Source of the DNA: Massilia sp. NR 4-1
Lineage (GTDB): Bacteria; Pseudomonadota; Gammaproteobacteria; Burkholderiales; Burkholderiaceae_D
Direction: 5' to 3'
NCBI RefSeq assembly: GCF_001191005.1
Contig: NZ_CP012201.1
Location: 620,001-684,000 of the forward strand
DNA length: 64,000 nucleotides
Part shown: positions 16,645 to 24,903 of the stretch, piece after piece
How positions within the stretch are numbered: position 1 is the stretch's first letter
Layout of the letters: the number at the start of each line of letters is the position of its first letter
Notes under the pieces: model-generated
Database searches by the model: none
What the model saw: the letters and a program-made list of their open reading frames with translations, nothing else
Told to the model about the DNA's origin: nothing
Translations under genes and position numbers: made by a program

Positions 16645-18078
16645 TCAGGCGAACAGGCGGAAGCCGGCGGTGTAGTGTTGCAGGATGCCGGCCGTGGCCT
16701 GGGTGCGCACGGACAACTGGTGGAAAGCCGTGCCGGGCAGGCGGCCGGTCTCGCCCCAGGCTTGCCATGCGCAAGCGCGCTGGCTGTCTTCCAGCCCCGG
16801 CACCCAGATTTCGACGTCGATCCGGCTTTCCTCATGGCTTTTCAGATGGCGCTGCATCAGCAGCCAGCGGTAGGCCTCCAGGCTGGCAACGTCCTGGTGC
16901 AGCTTGGCCTGTTCGCAAAATTTGCGCCAGTCCTGCCAGGTTTTCGGCTGCTGCCTGGTGCTTGGTGGAGCCGGCCTGGACTTGAAAAAGGCGTCCTGGG
17001 CGTAGGCGGCGGAATATTTGAAATCGATCAGCAGCAGGCGTCCGTCCTCGCCCTCGACCACCAGGTCGGGACGGCGGGCGGTGCCGTTCCAGGCGAACAG
17101 CTCATGCCGCGCACGCGTCCAGCGCTGGCGCTGGACCGCTGTGGCGTGGTGCAGCAGCTCATGGTCGCAACTCAGGATGCGCGCGGCGCCAAAATGGGCC
17201 AGTGCGTAGTGCAGGCATGCCGCTTCCCAGACGCGGTAGAAGCCTTGCAGGCCGAAGATGTCGCCGCCGCCGGCGTTGGCGGAGCAATGCAGCACCTGGT
17301 CCAGCGTGTCGGCCAGCTCGCGCGCCTCGGCATGTACGGGCGGCGTGCTGCCGGTCGCGGCGTCGAAGGCGTCCTGCAACTGGGACAGGGTGGTTTCGTG
17401 GCCGGCGCCGAACAGGGAGGCGTCCCTGGGCAGATGCTGGCTGTCGGCAAAGCGCGCGGCCAGGGTTTCCCATTCTTCCAGCAGGCTGGGCGCGATTTCC
17501 TGGTCGGCGGCGGCGGGGAAGAGATGGTGCAGCGCGTCCAGGGCGATCCAGCAGGCCAGGCCGACCAGGTCGGTGCTGGTGCGCTGCAGGCGCGCCGGCT
17601 GCACCAGCATGGTATCGAAGTAGGGCGTGTGGTCCGGCAGGTAGACGGCGCGTTCCAGATTGCGGCTGATGTGGCGCGCATCGAAGCTGGGTGCGAGGCC
17701 GGGCGCGCGCACCAGGGCCAGCAGGCTGGGATCGCTCATGCGCCGGATCAGCGCGATATGGCTGGCGAGCTTGCTGTAATCGAGATCCTGTTCCCGGCTG
17801 GGCTGGATGGCCTGTCCCTGCGCCGCCCTCAGATAGCCGTCGCGCTTGCTGGTGTTCTCCTTGGGATACTCGCGCGCGAAGCGGGCCAGCACGCGCGATA
17901 GATGGCCCAGGCAGTGCTCCTTGCTGTCGCCGGGTTGCGGACGATAGCCATAGGGCAGGCGCAGGCTGGCGCTGCCGTCCGCATTGCGCACCAGGCCGAC
18001 ATAGGATTCGCTGGTGCAGTCCAGCGTAGCCGCTTCCAGCTCAAACTGCCAGCCGCTGTGCTTCACGCCTGGCTTCAC
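16645..18078 (-). CDS. mcrC: McrC-like PD-(D/E)XK nuclease subunit
   Basis: 477 residues. The C-terminal half carries the McrC nuclease core: Glu285 in VWEAACLHYAL, Asp338 in RRPDLVVEGEDG and Asp352-Phe-Lys354 in LLLIDFKYSAAYA, so the metal-binding triad looks intact. The N-terminal 280 residues are the part that in McrC contacts the McrB ring. It is cotranscribed with, and overlaps by four bases, the McrB-like motor gene. Together they are predicted to cut modified or otherwise marked DNA (type IV-like restriction). No DNA-recognition domain is recognisable in either subunit. The assignment rests on motifs plus gene order. Confidence 0.82.
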   Translation of the reverse strand: MKPGVKHSGWQFELEAATLDCTSESYVGLVRNADGSASLRLPYGYRPQPGDSKEHCLGHLSRVLARFAREYPKENTSKRDGYLRAAQGQAIQPSREQDLDYSKLASHIALIRRMSDPSLLALVRAPGLAPSFDARHISRNLERAVYLPDHTPYFDTMLVQPARLQRTSTDLVGLACWIALDALHHLFPAAADQEIAPSLLEEWETLAARFADSQHLPRDASLFGAGHETTLSQLQDAFDAATGSTPPVHAEARELADTLDQVLHCSANAGGGDIFGLQGFYRVWEAACLHYALAHFGAARILSCDHELLHHATAVQRQRWTRARHELFAWNGTARRPDLVVEGEDGRLLLIDFKYSAAYAQDAFFKSRPAPPSTRQQPKTWQDWRKFCEQAKLHQDVASLEAYRWLLMQRHLKSHEESRIDVEIWVPGLEDSQRACAWQAWGETGRLPGTAFHQLSVRTQATAGILQHYTAGFRLFA

Positions 18079-19373
18079 GCGCTGGCCGTCTCGGCCGGTT
18101 TCAGCAGGCCGGCCAGCAGCATGGCCGCGTGCACCGGCGTGGCGAATTCGCCGAAGGTGCGCGGGTCTTCGCCGGCCATGCCGCCCAGCCGCAGCAAGGC
18201 AAACAGGGGGCTGCGGTCGCGCGCGAACACATTATCCCAGAGGAAGAACATGAGCTTGTTGCGGATGGTTTCCAGCGTGATGCCGGGACGCGGGCTTTTC
18301 AGGAAGCTGTCGATATGTTCGATCAGCGTGTCCGCCAGCAGCTCCGGCTGATACGGATTGACATCGTCCGGCCAGCCGATGCCGAAGGCCTCGAAATCGG
18401 TTCGGGCGCTCATGGTCTGCAGATTCCCGTAGCCGTAATTCTCCGCGTTGGGGAACAGCTTGACCCAGTCGCTATGGCTTGCCTTGCCGACCAGGGGCAC
18501 CAGTTGCGTCTTGAGCGTCTGCAGGGGCTGCTCCAGCTTTTCCTCGGCGCTGACCGGCACTTTGACGAACCACAGGCCAATCTGCTTGTCGTCGATATTG
18601 CGGCCGCGGAAGCTGCCGGCAATATAGTCGTTGAGCCGCGTCAGCAGCTCGATCCAGTCCGCGCCGCAGCCCTCGACCGGCAGGGTGCGCTGGCGTTCGT
18701 GCCAAGCGCCGCCCGGCTGGCCGCTCCATGGCATGAAGGCGAAGTCCCAGCGGCGCTTGAAGGCGCTGTCCATGTAGTACACCGATTCGTCGCTGGTGTT
18801 CATGGTGCCGATCAGGGACAGATTGGGCGGCAGATAGAGTTTTTGCGCGGGGCAGGCGCTGGCCGGGGCGCCCAGGCGTTTCAGCTCGTTCTGCAGGGCG
18901 CCGTGAAATAGCTGGCACAGCTCCACCCCGTACTCAGAACGGCCGCTATCGTTGCGGTCGAGCAGCTGGAAGATATCGCCGAAGATCTGGGCGCAGTTGC
19001 CGCGATTGATTTCATCGATCACCAGCAGGACATTCTGGCTTGGGTCGGCATAGGCCAGGGCCAGCGCCTTGAGCAGCGGGCCGGTGTGGATGTTGTACTC
19101 GATGGAAGAGCGTTCCACCTCTTCCTGGATGGTGGTGGCGGGGATCGGACCGGCGGCGCTGAGCAGGTATTTCTGCTGATACTTGCTGGTCTGCGGCAGC
19201 AGCTTGGCGAGAAAGTCGCCATAGCCATATTCCGGATGGAAGGTGGTTTCGATCAGGTGCGGGCCGGGCACGGTGATGCTCAGTTCCTCTTCGGCGATTT
19301 TCCTGACGCGGAAGCTCTTGCCGCAGCCAGGCGGGCCGAACAGAATTTTTTGCAGACAAGTCACAGCAGCCAT
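18075..19373 (-). CDS. mcrB: McrB-like AAA+ GTPase/ATPase motor subunit
   Basis: 432 residues from the ATG at 19373 (AAAGGAACT before it). Walker A is GPPGCGKS (13-20), Walker B with its extension is LLVIDEINRGNCAQIFGDIF (about 116-134), and the McrB signature is GTMNTSDESVYYMDSAF with an arginine finger in KRRWDF (about 189-211). The canonical signature reads MNTADRS; here it is MNTSDES. The protein begins almost directly at Walker A, so the N-terminal methyl-DNA-binding domain of E. coli McrB is missing. It is the first gene of the mcrB-mcrC pair and is preceded by a 90-base AT-richer gap. Confidence 0.88.
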   Translation of the reverse strand: MAAVTCLQKILFGPPGCGKSFRVRKIAEEELSITVPGPHLIETTFHPEYGYGDFLAKLLPQTSKYQQKYLLSAAGPIPATTIQEEVERSSIEYNIHTGPLLKALALAYADPSQNVLLVIDEINRGNCAQIFGDIFQLLDRNDSGRSEYGVELCQLFHGALQNELKRLGAPASACPAQKLYLPPNLSLIGTMNTSDESVYYMDSAFKRRWDFAFMPWSGQPGGAWHERQRTLPVEGCGADWIELLTRLNDYIAGSFRGRNIDDKQIGLWFVKVPVSAEEKLEQPLQTLKTQLVPLVGKASHSDWVKLFPNAENYGYGNLQTMSARTDFEAFGIGWPDDVNPYQPELLADTLIEHIDSFLKSPRPGITLETIRNKLMFFLWDNVFARDRSPLFALLRLGGMAGEDPRTFGEFATPVHAAMLLAGLLKPAETASA

Positions 19374-19462
19374 AGTTCCTTTCGCAATCACTCAGGTGAG
19401 GAAAGATTGTACTATGGAAATAATGTTGCCTGTAAAGCCATTGCGCGAGGCGCGCTGCGCGC

Positions 19463-20338
19463 TCAGCGCAGCCAGGCAATGACTTCCTGCGCCACCAGCG
19501 CCGGCTGCTCGCGCTGCGGGAAATGGCCGACGCCATCGAGCAGCACGCGGCGGTAGGGGGCGGAAAACAGGTGTTCGCGCTGCTCGGAGGTGGCGGGGCC
19601 GTTGGCGCCATCGAGGGCGCCGTGCAGGGTCAAGGTCGGCACGGCGATGATGGAATTGTGCCGCAGCTCCGTTTCCAGCGCCGAATAATAGGGATCGGAC
19701 TCCGCCCAGCCCCAGCGGTGGCGGTAGGAATGCACGGTGACGCTGGCCCAGTCGGGATTGTCGAAGGCGTGGGCCGTGGTGCGGAAATCGGCCTCATTGA
19801 ATTGCCAGCCCGGCGACCAGGTTTGCCATAGCAGATGGGCCAGCTCGCGCCTTTCCTTGCGCACGGCGCCGGCGCCGCGCTCGGTCGCCATATACCAGTG
19901 ATACCAGTAATTGCGCGCCTGGGCCAGGCTCAGCGTCTGGTGCGGGTCGTTGCTGCCCCAGCCGACCGAAATGCCGACGCAGCGTTCGACCTTTTCCGGC
20001 GCCAGCAGGGCGGCGTTGTAGGCGGCGCGCGCGCCCCAGTCGTGGCCGACCACGCGGAAGCGGCTGATATCCAGGGCCAGCGCCATATCGAATACATCCT
20101 GGGCCAGCGCGCTGAGCTGGCCGCTGCGCGGGGTCGCGCTGTCGCGGAAGCGGGTATCGCCGCTGCCGCGCAGGCTGGGCACCAGCACGCGGTAGCCCTG
20201 GTCGGCCAAGGCCGGCGCCAGCGCATTCCAGGTATGCACATCGTCGGGCCAGCCGTGCAGCAGAAAGACCGGGGCGCCTTGCGGCGGGCCGTATTCTCTG
20301 TAGGCAATATGCAAACGCTCGGTCGTCAGGAATTGCAT
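19463..20338 (-). CDS. Alpha/beta hydrolase, epoxide hydrolase-like
   Basis: 291 residues from the ATG at 20338 (GGGAGGA upstream). The oxyanion motif HGWPDDVHTW and the nucleophile elbow VVGHDWGARAAY carry Asp instead of Ser, which is the mark of epoxide hydrolases and haloalkane dehalogenases. The catalytic His lies in LLDGVGHFPQREQP. The enzyme probably opens epoxides or dehalogenates small molecules in the cytoplasm. The natural substrate is unknown. It is a single gene that faces away from trxC. Confidence 0.88.
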   Translation of the reverse strand: MQFLTTERLHIAYREYGPPQGAPVFLLHGWPDDVHTWNALAPALADQGYRVLVPSLRGSGDTRFRDSATPRSGQLSALAQDVFDMALALDISRFRVVGHDWGARAAYNAALLAPEKVERCVGISVGWGSNDPHQTLSLAQARNYWYHWYMATERGAGAVRKERRELAHLLWQTWSPGWQFNEADFRTTAHAFDNPDWASVTVHSYRHRWGWAESDPYYSALETELRHNSIIAVPTLTLHGALDGANGPATSEQREHLFSAPYRRVLLDGVGHFPQREQPALVAQEVIAWLR

Positions 20339-20439
20339 GCGTCCTCCCAGCTCAGGCATAGGGTCCGATTATCGGGCGCGGCCGTTCTGCAAACAAGCGA
20401 AATCTTCGCTACACTGCGCCCCACAAGGATGGAAACCCT

Positions 20440-20898
20440 ATGACTACTTCAAGCTCCGCGCCAGCCGAGGCGCTGCACATCGTTTGCCCCCATTGCGACG
20501 CGGTCAACCGGGTTCCCGCCGCCCGCCTGCGCGAGGAGCCGGTCTGCGGCAAATGCCAGAAGCCGCTGTTCGCCGGGCAGCCGGTGGACTTGTCGAGCGC
20601 GCGCTTCCTCAAGCATATCGAGCGCAGCGATTTGCCGGTACTGGTCGATTTCTGGGCGCCCTGGTGCGGTCCCTGCCGCCAGATGGCGCCGTTCTACGCG
20701 CAGGCGGCGCAGCGCCTGGAACCGGCCTTGCGCGTGGTGAAGGTGAATACCGAGGAGGCCCAGGATCTGGCGGCGCGCTACGCCATCCGCAGCATTCCGA
20801 CCCTGGCCCTGTTCAGGGGCGGACGCGAAGTGGCGCGCCAGCCGGGCGCGATGGACCTCAACAATATCCTGGCTTGGGTGCAGCAGCACGCGCGCTGA
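20440..20898 (+). CDS. trxC: Thioredoxin 2 (TrxC), zinc-finger thioredoxin
   Basis: 152 residues. An N-terminal zinc finger is formed by Cys16/Cys19 (CPHC) and Cys36/Cys39 (CGKC), followed by a thioredoxin domain with the active site WCGPC at 75-79 and the cis-Pro in SIPTLALF. TrxC is a cytoplasmic disulfide reductase that is linked to oxidative stress in E. coli through OxyR. It ends seven bases from the convergent MocR gene, and the AhpD-like gene lies beyond that, so several redox proteins are close together. Confidence 0.97.
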   Translation: MTTSSSAPAEALHIVCPHCDAVNRVPAARLREEPVCGKCQKPLFAGQPVDLSSARFLKHIERSDLPVLVDFWAPWCGPCRQMAPFYAQAAQRLEPALRVVKVNTEEAQDLAARYAIRSIPTLALFRGGREVARQPGAMDLNNILAWVQQHAR

Positions 20899-20904
20899 CC
20901 GGCT

Positions 20905-22335
20905 TCACTCCATCTGCTGCAGCACTTCGCGCAGGCGGCCGATGGCGATATCGATATCGAGCAGGTCGATGGCGCCATAGCCCATAAAGAGGCCAGGCAG
21001 GGGCGGCGCCTCGGCATAGAACTGCGCCAGCGAATACAGGCCGACGTCGGCGCGGTGCGCGACACGCACCAGCAGCTCCATATCCAACGGCCGCACGCAG
21101 AGGGCGGCCAGATGGTAGCCCGCCGTGGCCGGCACCAGCTTGAACCAGGGTGCCAGTTCGCTGGCAAACAGCGTCTGCAGGCGCGCGCGCCGCGCGGCAT
21201 ATACCGCATGGCAGCGCCGGATATGGCGCGCCAGGCTGCCATCCGCGATGAACTTGGCCAGCGCATGCTGGCTCAGGGTCGGCGTGTGCCAGTCGCTCAA
21301 GCGCTTGACCAGCAGCAGGGCGGACTGGATGGCGGGCGGCAGCACGATATAACCGAGCCGCAGTTCCGGTCCCAGCACCTTGGAGAAGGTGCCGACGAAG
21401 GCCACGATGCCGTGCCGGTCCATGCTTTGCAGCGAGTCGGTGGCGCGGCCCTGGTAGCGGAAGCTGCTGTCGTAATCGTCCTCGATGACGATGGCGCCGA
21501 TGTCGCGGGCGCGCGCCAGCAAGGCTGCGCGGCGCGCCATGCTCATCGGCATGCCCAGCGGGAACTGGTGGGCCGGGGTCACATAGATCAGACGGGCATC
21601 GGCCGGAATCAGGTCGACGCGCATGCCTTCCTCGTCCACCGGCACGCTGCGCACCTCGGCGCCATGGCTGCTGAAAATCAGGCGCGCCGGCGGATAGCCG
21701 GGATCCTCCACCGCCACCACGCTGCCTGGCGCCAGCAGGGTGCGTCCCAGCAGGTCGAGCGCTTGCTGGGCGCCATTCGTGACCACCACTTCCCCGGCGC
21801 CGCACAGCACGCCCCGGCTGAAGGAGGCATGATGGGCAATCGCCTGGCGCAAGGCGGGGATGCCTTCGGGCGGACTGTAGCGGCCACGTGCCAGCGCTTC
21901 CTGGCGCAGGCCATGCAGCACGCAGCGCCGCCAGTCTTCGGCCGGGAAGTGCGTGGGCGTCGAGCGGCCGCCCACAAATTCATAGCGCGAGCTGGCGATC
22001 TTCATTTTGCGCAGCGGCTTGCCCAGCTCTTCCCAGTGGCGCAGCATGTCGGCGCTGGCCAGGTCCTGGATGGTTTGCGGACGGGGCAGGGCGGCGGGCG
22101 GCGCCTGCACATAGCTGCCCGCGCCGACTTTGCCGACCAGCAGCTGGTCCAGGCTTAGGCGGGCATAGGCTTGCGAGACCGTCTTGCGCGACAGGCCCAA
22201 CTGCCCGGCCAGCAGGCGGGTCGGCGGCAGTTGGGCGCCGTCGGCCAGACGGCCGCTGCGGATCGCCTCGCTGAGCTGGCGGTAAAGCTGGCCCGCCAGA
22301 TCGCGGCTTCCTTCCATCACGATATGTAATTCCAT
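20905..22335 (-). CDS. MocR-type regulator (GntR winged helix plus aminotransferase domain)
   Basis: 476 residues. A GntR winged helix (about 8-75, QLYRQLSEAIRSGRLADGAQ) is joined to a class I aminotransferase fold (about 120-476) with the PLP lysine in GTFSKVLGPELRLGY and Asp/Tyr residues in VIEDDYDSSFRY. MocR proteins such as PdxR and GabR bind PLP and act on promoters next to their own gene. The start is the ATG at 22335; a very long upstream open frame is antisense to the AhpD-like gene. It is divergent from that gene, which is the likely target, across 153 bases with three direct repeats. Confidence 0.93.
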   Translation of the reverse strand: MELHIVMEGSRDLAGQLYRQLSEAIRSGRLADGAQLPPTRLLAGQLGLSRKTVSQAYARLSLDQLLVGKVGAGSYVQAPPAALPRPQTIQDLASADMLRHWEELGKPLRKMKIASSRYEFVGGRSTPTHFPAEDWRRCVLHGLRQEALARGRYSPPEGIPALRQAIAHHASFSRGVLCGAGEVVVTNGAQQALDLLGRTLLAPGSVVAVEDPGYPPARLIFSSHGAEVRSVPVDEEGMRVDLIPADARLIYVTPAHQFPLGMPMSMARRAALLARARDIGAIVIEDDYDSSFRYQGRATDSLQSMDRHGIVAFVGTFSKVLGPELRLGYIVLPPAIQSALLLVKRLSDWHTPTLSQHALAKFIADGSLARHIRRCHAVYAARRARLQTLFASELAPWFKLVPATAGYHLAALCVRPLDMELLVRVAHRADVGLYSLAQFYAEAPPLPGLFMGYGAIDLLDIDIAIGRLREVLQQME

Positions 22336-22372
22336 GGCCAAAGCCTGCCTGTTCCGGCCGGCTTTGGCAAGC

Positions 22373-22424
22373 ATTGGCCTCCAAAATCCGGCATTGGACT
22401 GCCTATTTTTCAGAAAATTGGCTC
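22373..22424 (+). promoter_or_regulatory. Three direct repeats of ATTGGNCT, candidate MocR operator
   Basis: ATTGGCCT (22373), ATTGGACT (22393) and ATTGGCTC (22417) lie on one strand at 20 and 24 base spacing, about two helical turns apart, between the divergent MocR and AhpD-like genes. GabR and PdxR bind direct repeats of this general layout. The assignment is inference from pattern and position. Confidence 0.5.
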
Positions 22425-22488
22425 CTTTGTGCGCTCTGCCTCCCCCTAGAATGGAGTCCATGCAGTGCCCACTTTTAAGGAGAAGAAA

Positions 22489-22932
22489 ATGGAACCACGT
22501 CTGGACTACCACAAAGCCAATCCCGAAGCCTACAAGGCCTTGCTGAACTTCGAGATCGCCGTCAACAAGCTGGGCCTGGAAGAATCGCTGCTGGAGCTGA
22601 TCCGTCTGCGCGCCTCCCAGATCAATGGCTGCGCCTACTGCGTCGACCTGCATGCCGCCGATGCGCGCAAGGCCGGCGAGACCGAGCGCCGCCTGTATTC
22701 CCTGTTGGTGTGGCGCGAAGCCCCGTTCTACACGCCGCGCGAACGCGCCGCCCTGGCCTGGACCGAGGCGTTGACTGACCTCAGCCACACCCACGCGCCG
22801 GATGCCGACTACAAGGCGTTGCTGGCCGAGTTCAGCCCGGCGGAATCGGTGGCCGTCACCATGGCCATCAACGCCATCAATAGCTGGAACCGCATCGGCG
22901 TGGGCTACCGCAAGGTGGCGGCGGCCGACTAA
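22489..22932 (+). CDS. AhpD-like carboxymuconolactone decarboxylase-family peroxidase
   Basis: 147 residues from ATG 22489, preceded by AAGGAGAAG. The active-site stretch NGCAYCVDLHAADARKAGE holds the Cys-x-x-Cys pair and the His of the AhpD/CMD peroxidase family. Such proteins reduce peroxides or recycle peroxiredoxins as cytoplasmic alkylhydroperoxidases. The divergent MocR regulator and the nearby trxC fit a redox-stress role. AhpC is not in the window. Confidence 0.9.
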   Translation: MEPRLDYHKANPEAYKALLNFEIAVNKLGLEESLLELIRLRASQINGCAYCVDLHAADARKAGETERRLYSLLVWREAPFYTPRERAALAWTEALTDLSHTHAPDADYKALLAEFSPAESVAVTMAINAINSWNRIGVGYRKVAAAD

Positions 22933-22984
22933 GCCTGTCCGGCATTGCTGCCGCGGCGCTGGCCTGCGCCACGCCGGATCGAGC

Positions 22985-23053
22985 ATAAATAAACAAAAAA
23001 ATTTACTTAATGCCGCGTTAGCGGTATATTTGTAAAACGATTTGTTTATTTAT
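22985..23053 (+). promoter_or_regulatory. Promoter flanked by a perfect 13-bp inverted repeat
   Basis: A strong sigma-70-like promoter (-35 TTTACT at 23002-23007, 17-base spacer, -10 TATATT at 23025-23030) drives the MFS operon. It is bracketed by ATAAATAAACAAA (22985-22997) and TTTGTTTATTTAT (23041-23053), an exact inverted repeat with outer arms 69 bases apart. A second small palindrome, CCGC-GTTA-GCGG, lies in the spacer. The arms are likely operators for the regulator encoded third-hand in the same operon. Confidence 0.7.
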
Positions 23054-23060
23054 CTCGGTC

Positions 23061-24269
23061 ATGAAAAACATCCTCCTGATTACGGCGGCCTGCCTGCTGG
23101 CATTGCTGTCCACCACGGGTACCTCCCTCCCATATCCCATTCTGCCGCCGCTGTTTGCGACCGACTCCGGCAACGGCCTGACCCAGTTTCTCGGCCTGCC
23201 GCCCAAGCTGCTGTTCGGCCTGGCCTTGATGATCAACCCGCTCGGTTTGCTGATCGGTTCGGCTGTGCTTGGCTCCCTGTCCGACCGCTATGGCCGCCGC
23301 TCGGTGCTACTGCTGACCACGGTGGGCGCCGCCATCGGCCATGCCGCGACGGCGGGCGCCATGGTGCTGGAATCCTATCCCCTGTTCATCGTGGCGCGCT
23401 TTATCACGGGACTGTTGGAAGGCAATGGCGCGGTTGCCCGCGCCCTGCTGGCGGAAAAGCTGGAAGGCCCGCTGCGCGCCCGCGCCCTGTCCTGGCTGAA
23501 CGGCGCCTTCCACCTGGGTTGGCTGTTCGGCCCGCTGCTGGCCGGCCTGACCCTGGGCTTCGGCATCACCGTGCCGTTCTGGATCGCCGTCGCCGCGCTG
23601 CTGCTGGGCGCGCTGCTGGTGACGCTTGCGCTGGAACGCGAAACAGCCAGTACGGCCACCACCTCCTGGTGGCAGGAAGCGCGCCGCAACCACGCCTTCA
23701 ACCTGCTGCGCAATCCTGAGCTGCGTACCCTGTTCATCATCCAGCTGGCGCTGACCTGCGGCGTCACCGCCTTCTACGAGTTCTACCCGCTGTGGCTGGT
23801 GGAAAACGCCAACTACGATGCGCGCAGCATCGCTTTCTTCAATGTCGGCCTGTGCGGTCTGATGACGCTGACTGCCGTTTTTGCGGGCAATCCCAGCCGC
23901 CATGAACCGCTGAAGCGCGCTGTCTGGTATGCCGCTGGCATTGGCGTGGTCGTGGCGATGGTCGCTTTTGGCAATATTTGGCTCGGAATGGCCGCAATTA
24001 TGCTGTTCGGCGTGCCCAACGCGTTTTACAATGCGGTAGTGCAGGCCTGGTCGGCCGAACGCTTCAGCGCCCATGGACAGGGCGCCGTGATGGGGCTGCT
24101 GGCGACCACGTTCTGTCTGGCGAACATCCTGATGGCGCTGGCTGGTTCCGTGCTCACCTTGCTCAATACGCGCCTGATCCTCGGTTTGGGCGCCGCGCTG
24201 GCGCTGTGGGCGGCCTGGCGCATCCAGGGCTGGCGTACGCAACTGGCTGCGGCGCCGGCCGTGCTGTAA
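23061..24269 (+). CDS. MFS transporter (drug/efflux-like, TetA type)
   Basis: 402 residues, twelve predicted membrane helices. The MFS signature between helices 2 and 3 is LGSLSDRYGRRSVLLL, and helix 5 carries a Gly/Pro-rich stretch FHLGWLFGPLLAGLTLG typical of proton-driven antiporters. It probably exports a small organic molecule across the inner membrane. It is the first gene of a three-gene operon with a SufR-like regulator (12-base gap) and an alpha/beta hydrolase (one-base gap), preceded by the promoter and inverted repeat described separately. Confidence 0.88.
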   Translation: MKNILLITAACLLALLSTTGTSLPYPILPPLFATDSGNGLTQFLGLPPKLLFGLALMINPLGLLIGSAVLGSLSDRYGRRSVLLLTTVGAAIGHAATAGAMVLESYPLFIVARFITGLLEGNGAVARALLAEKLEGPLRARALSWLNGAFHLGWLFGPLLAGLTLGFGITVPFWIAVAALLLGALLVTLALERETASTATTSWWQEARRNHAFNLLRNPELRTLFIIQLALTCGVTAFYEFYPLWLVENANYDARSIAFFNVGLCGLMTLTAVFAGNPSRHEPLKRAVWYAAGIGVVVAMVAFGNIWLGMAAIMLFGVPNAFYNAVVQAWSAERFSAHGQGAVMGLLATTFCLANILMALAGSVLTLLNTRLILGLGAALALWAAWRIQGWRTQLAAAPAVL

Positions 24270-24281
24270 TAACTTATAAGA

Positions 24282-24902
24282 ATGAATACTGCTGACCACA
24301 TCCTTTTTCTGCTCAAGACGCGCGGCCCGCAGACCGCGCAGCAGCTGGCCGAAACACTCGATCTGACCTCGATGGGCGCGCGCCGCCAGCTCGAAACGGC
24401 ACAGGAAAAAGGGCTGGTGACGTTCGAGGACGTTGCCGAGAAAGTGGGCCGTCCCTCACGCCGCTGGCTGCTCACCGCCGCCGGCCACGCGCGCTACCCC
24501 GACCGCCACGCCGACCTGACCCTGCAGCTGATTACCCAGGTGCGCAGCCTGTTCGGCGAGGAAGGGCTGGACAAGCTGATCGCGGCGCGCGAGCAAGCCA
24601 GCGAAGAGCTTTACCGCAATCATATCGATAGCGCCGGCGGCCTGCCCGAGCGCGTTGCCGCCCTGGCGACGGTGCGCGAGGCCGAAGGCTATATGGCTGA
24701 ATCGGAAGCGCAGCCGGACGGCAGCGTGGTGCTGGTCGAGAACCACTGCCCGATCTGTGCGGCGGCCAAGGAATGCCAGAAATTCTGCCGCTCCGAGCTG
24801 GATGTCTTCCAGCGCGTGCTGGGGCCGGACTGCAAGGTCGAGCGCTACGAACATGTGCTGAACGGCGCGCGCCGCTGCGCTTACAAGATCCGGCCGGTGT
24901 AG
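24282..24902 (+). CDS. Winged-helix regulator with C-terminal cysteine cluster (SufR-like)
   Basis: 206 residues. The N-terminal winged helix is seen in ILFLLKTRGPQTAQQLAETL and SRRWLLTAAGHARYPDRHAD. The C-terminal part holds ENHCPICAAAKECQKFC, a later Cys near LGPDC, and ARRCAYKI, the pattern of the SufR family that binds an iron-sulfur cluster. SufR itself represses suf genes; here the neighbours are an MFS pump and a hydrolase, so this is a paralogue with a redox- or metal-sensing role. It probably regulates its own operon through the inverted repeat at 22985-23053. Confidence 0.85.
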   Translation: MNTADHILFLLKTRGPQTAQQLAETLDLTSMGARRQLETAQEKGLVTFEDVAEKVGRPSRRWLLTAAGHARYPDRHADLTLQLITQVRSLFGEEGLDKLIAAREQASEELYRNHIDSAGGLPERVAALATVREAEGYMAESEAQPDGSVVLVENHCPICAAAKECQKFCRSELDVFQRVLGPDCKVERYEHVLNGARRCAYKIRPV

Positions 24903-24903
24903 G

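Noticed and set aside
22336..22986. N-terminal extension of the MocR gene
   Set aside because: It runs antisense through the AhpD-like gene and has no GntR-like sequence.
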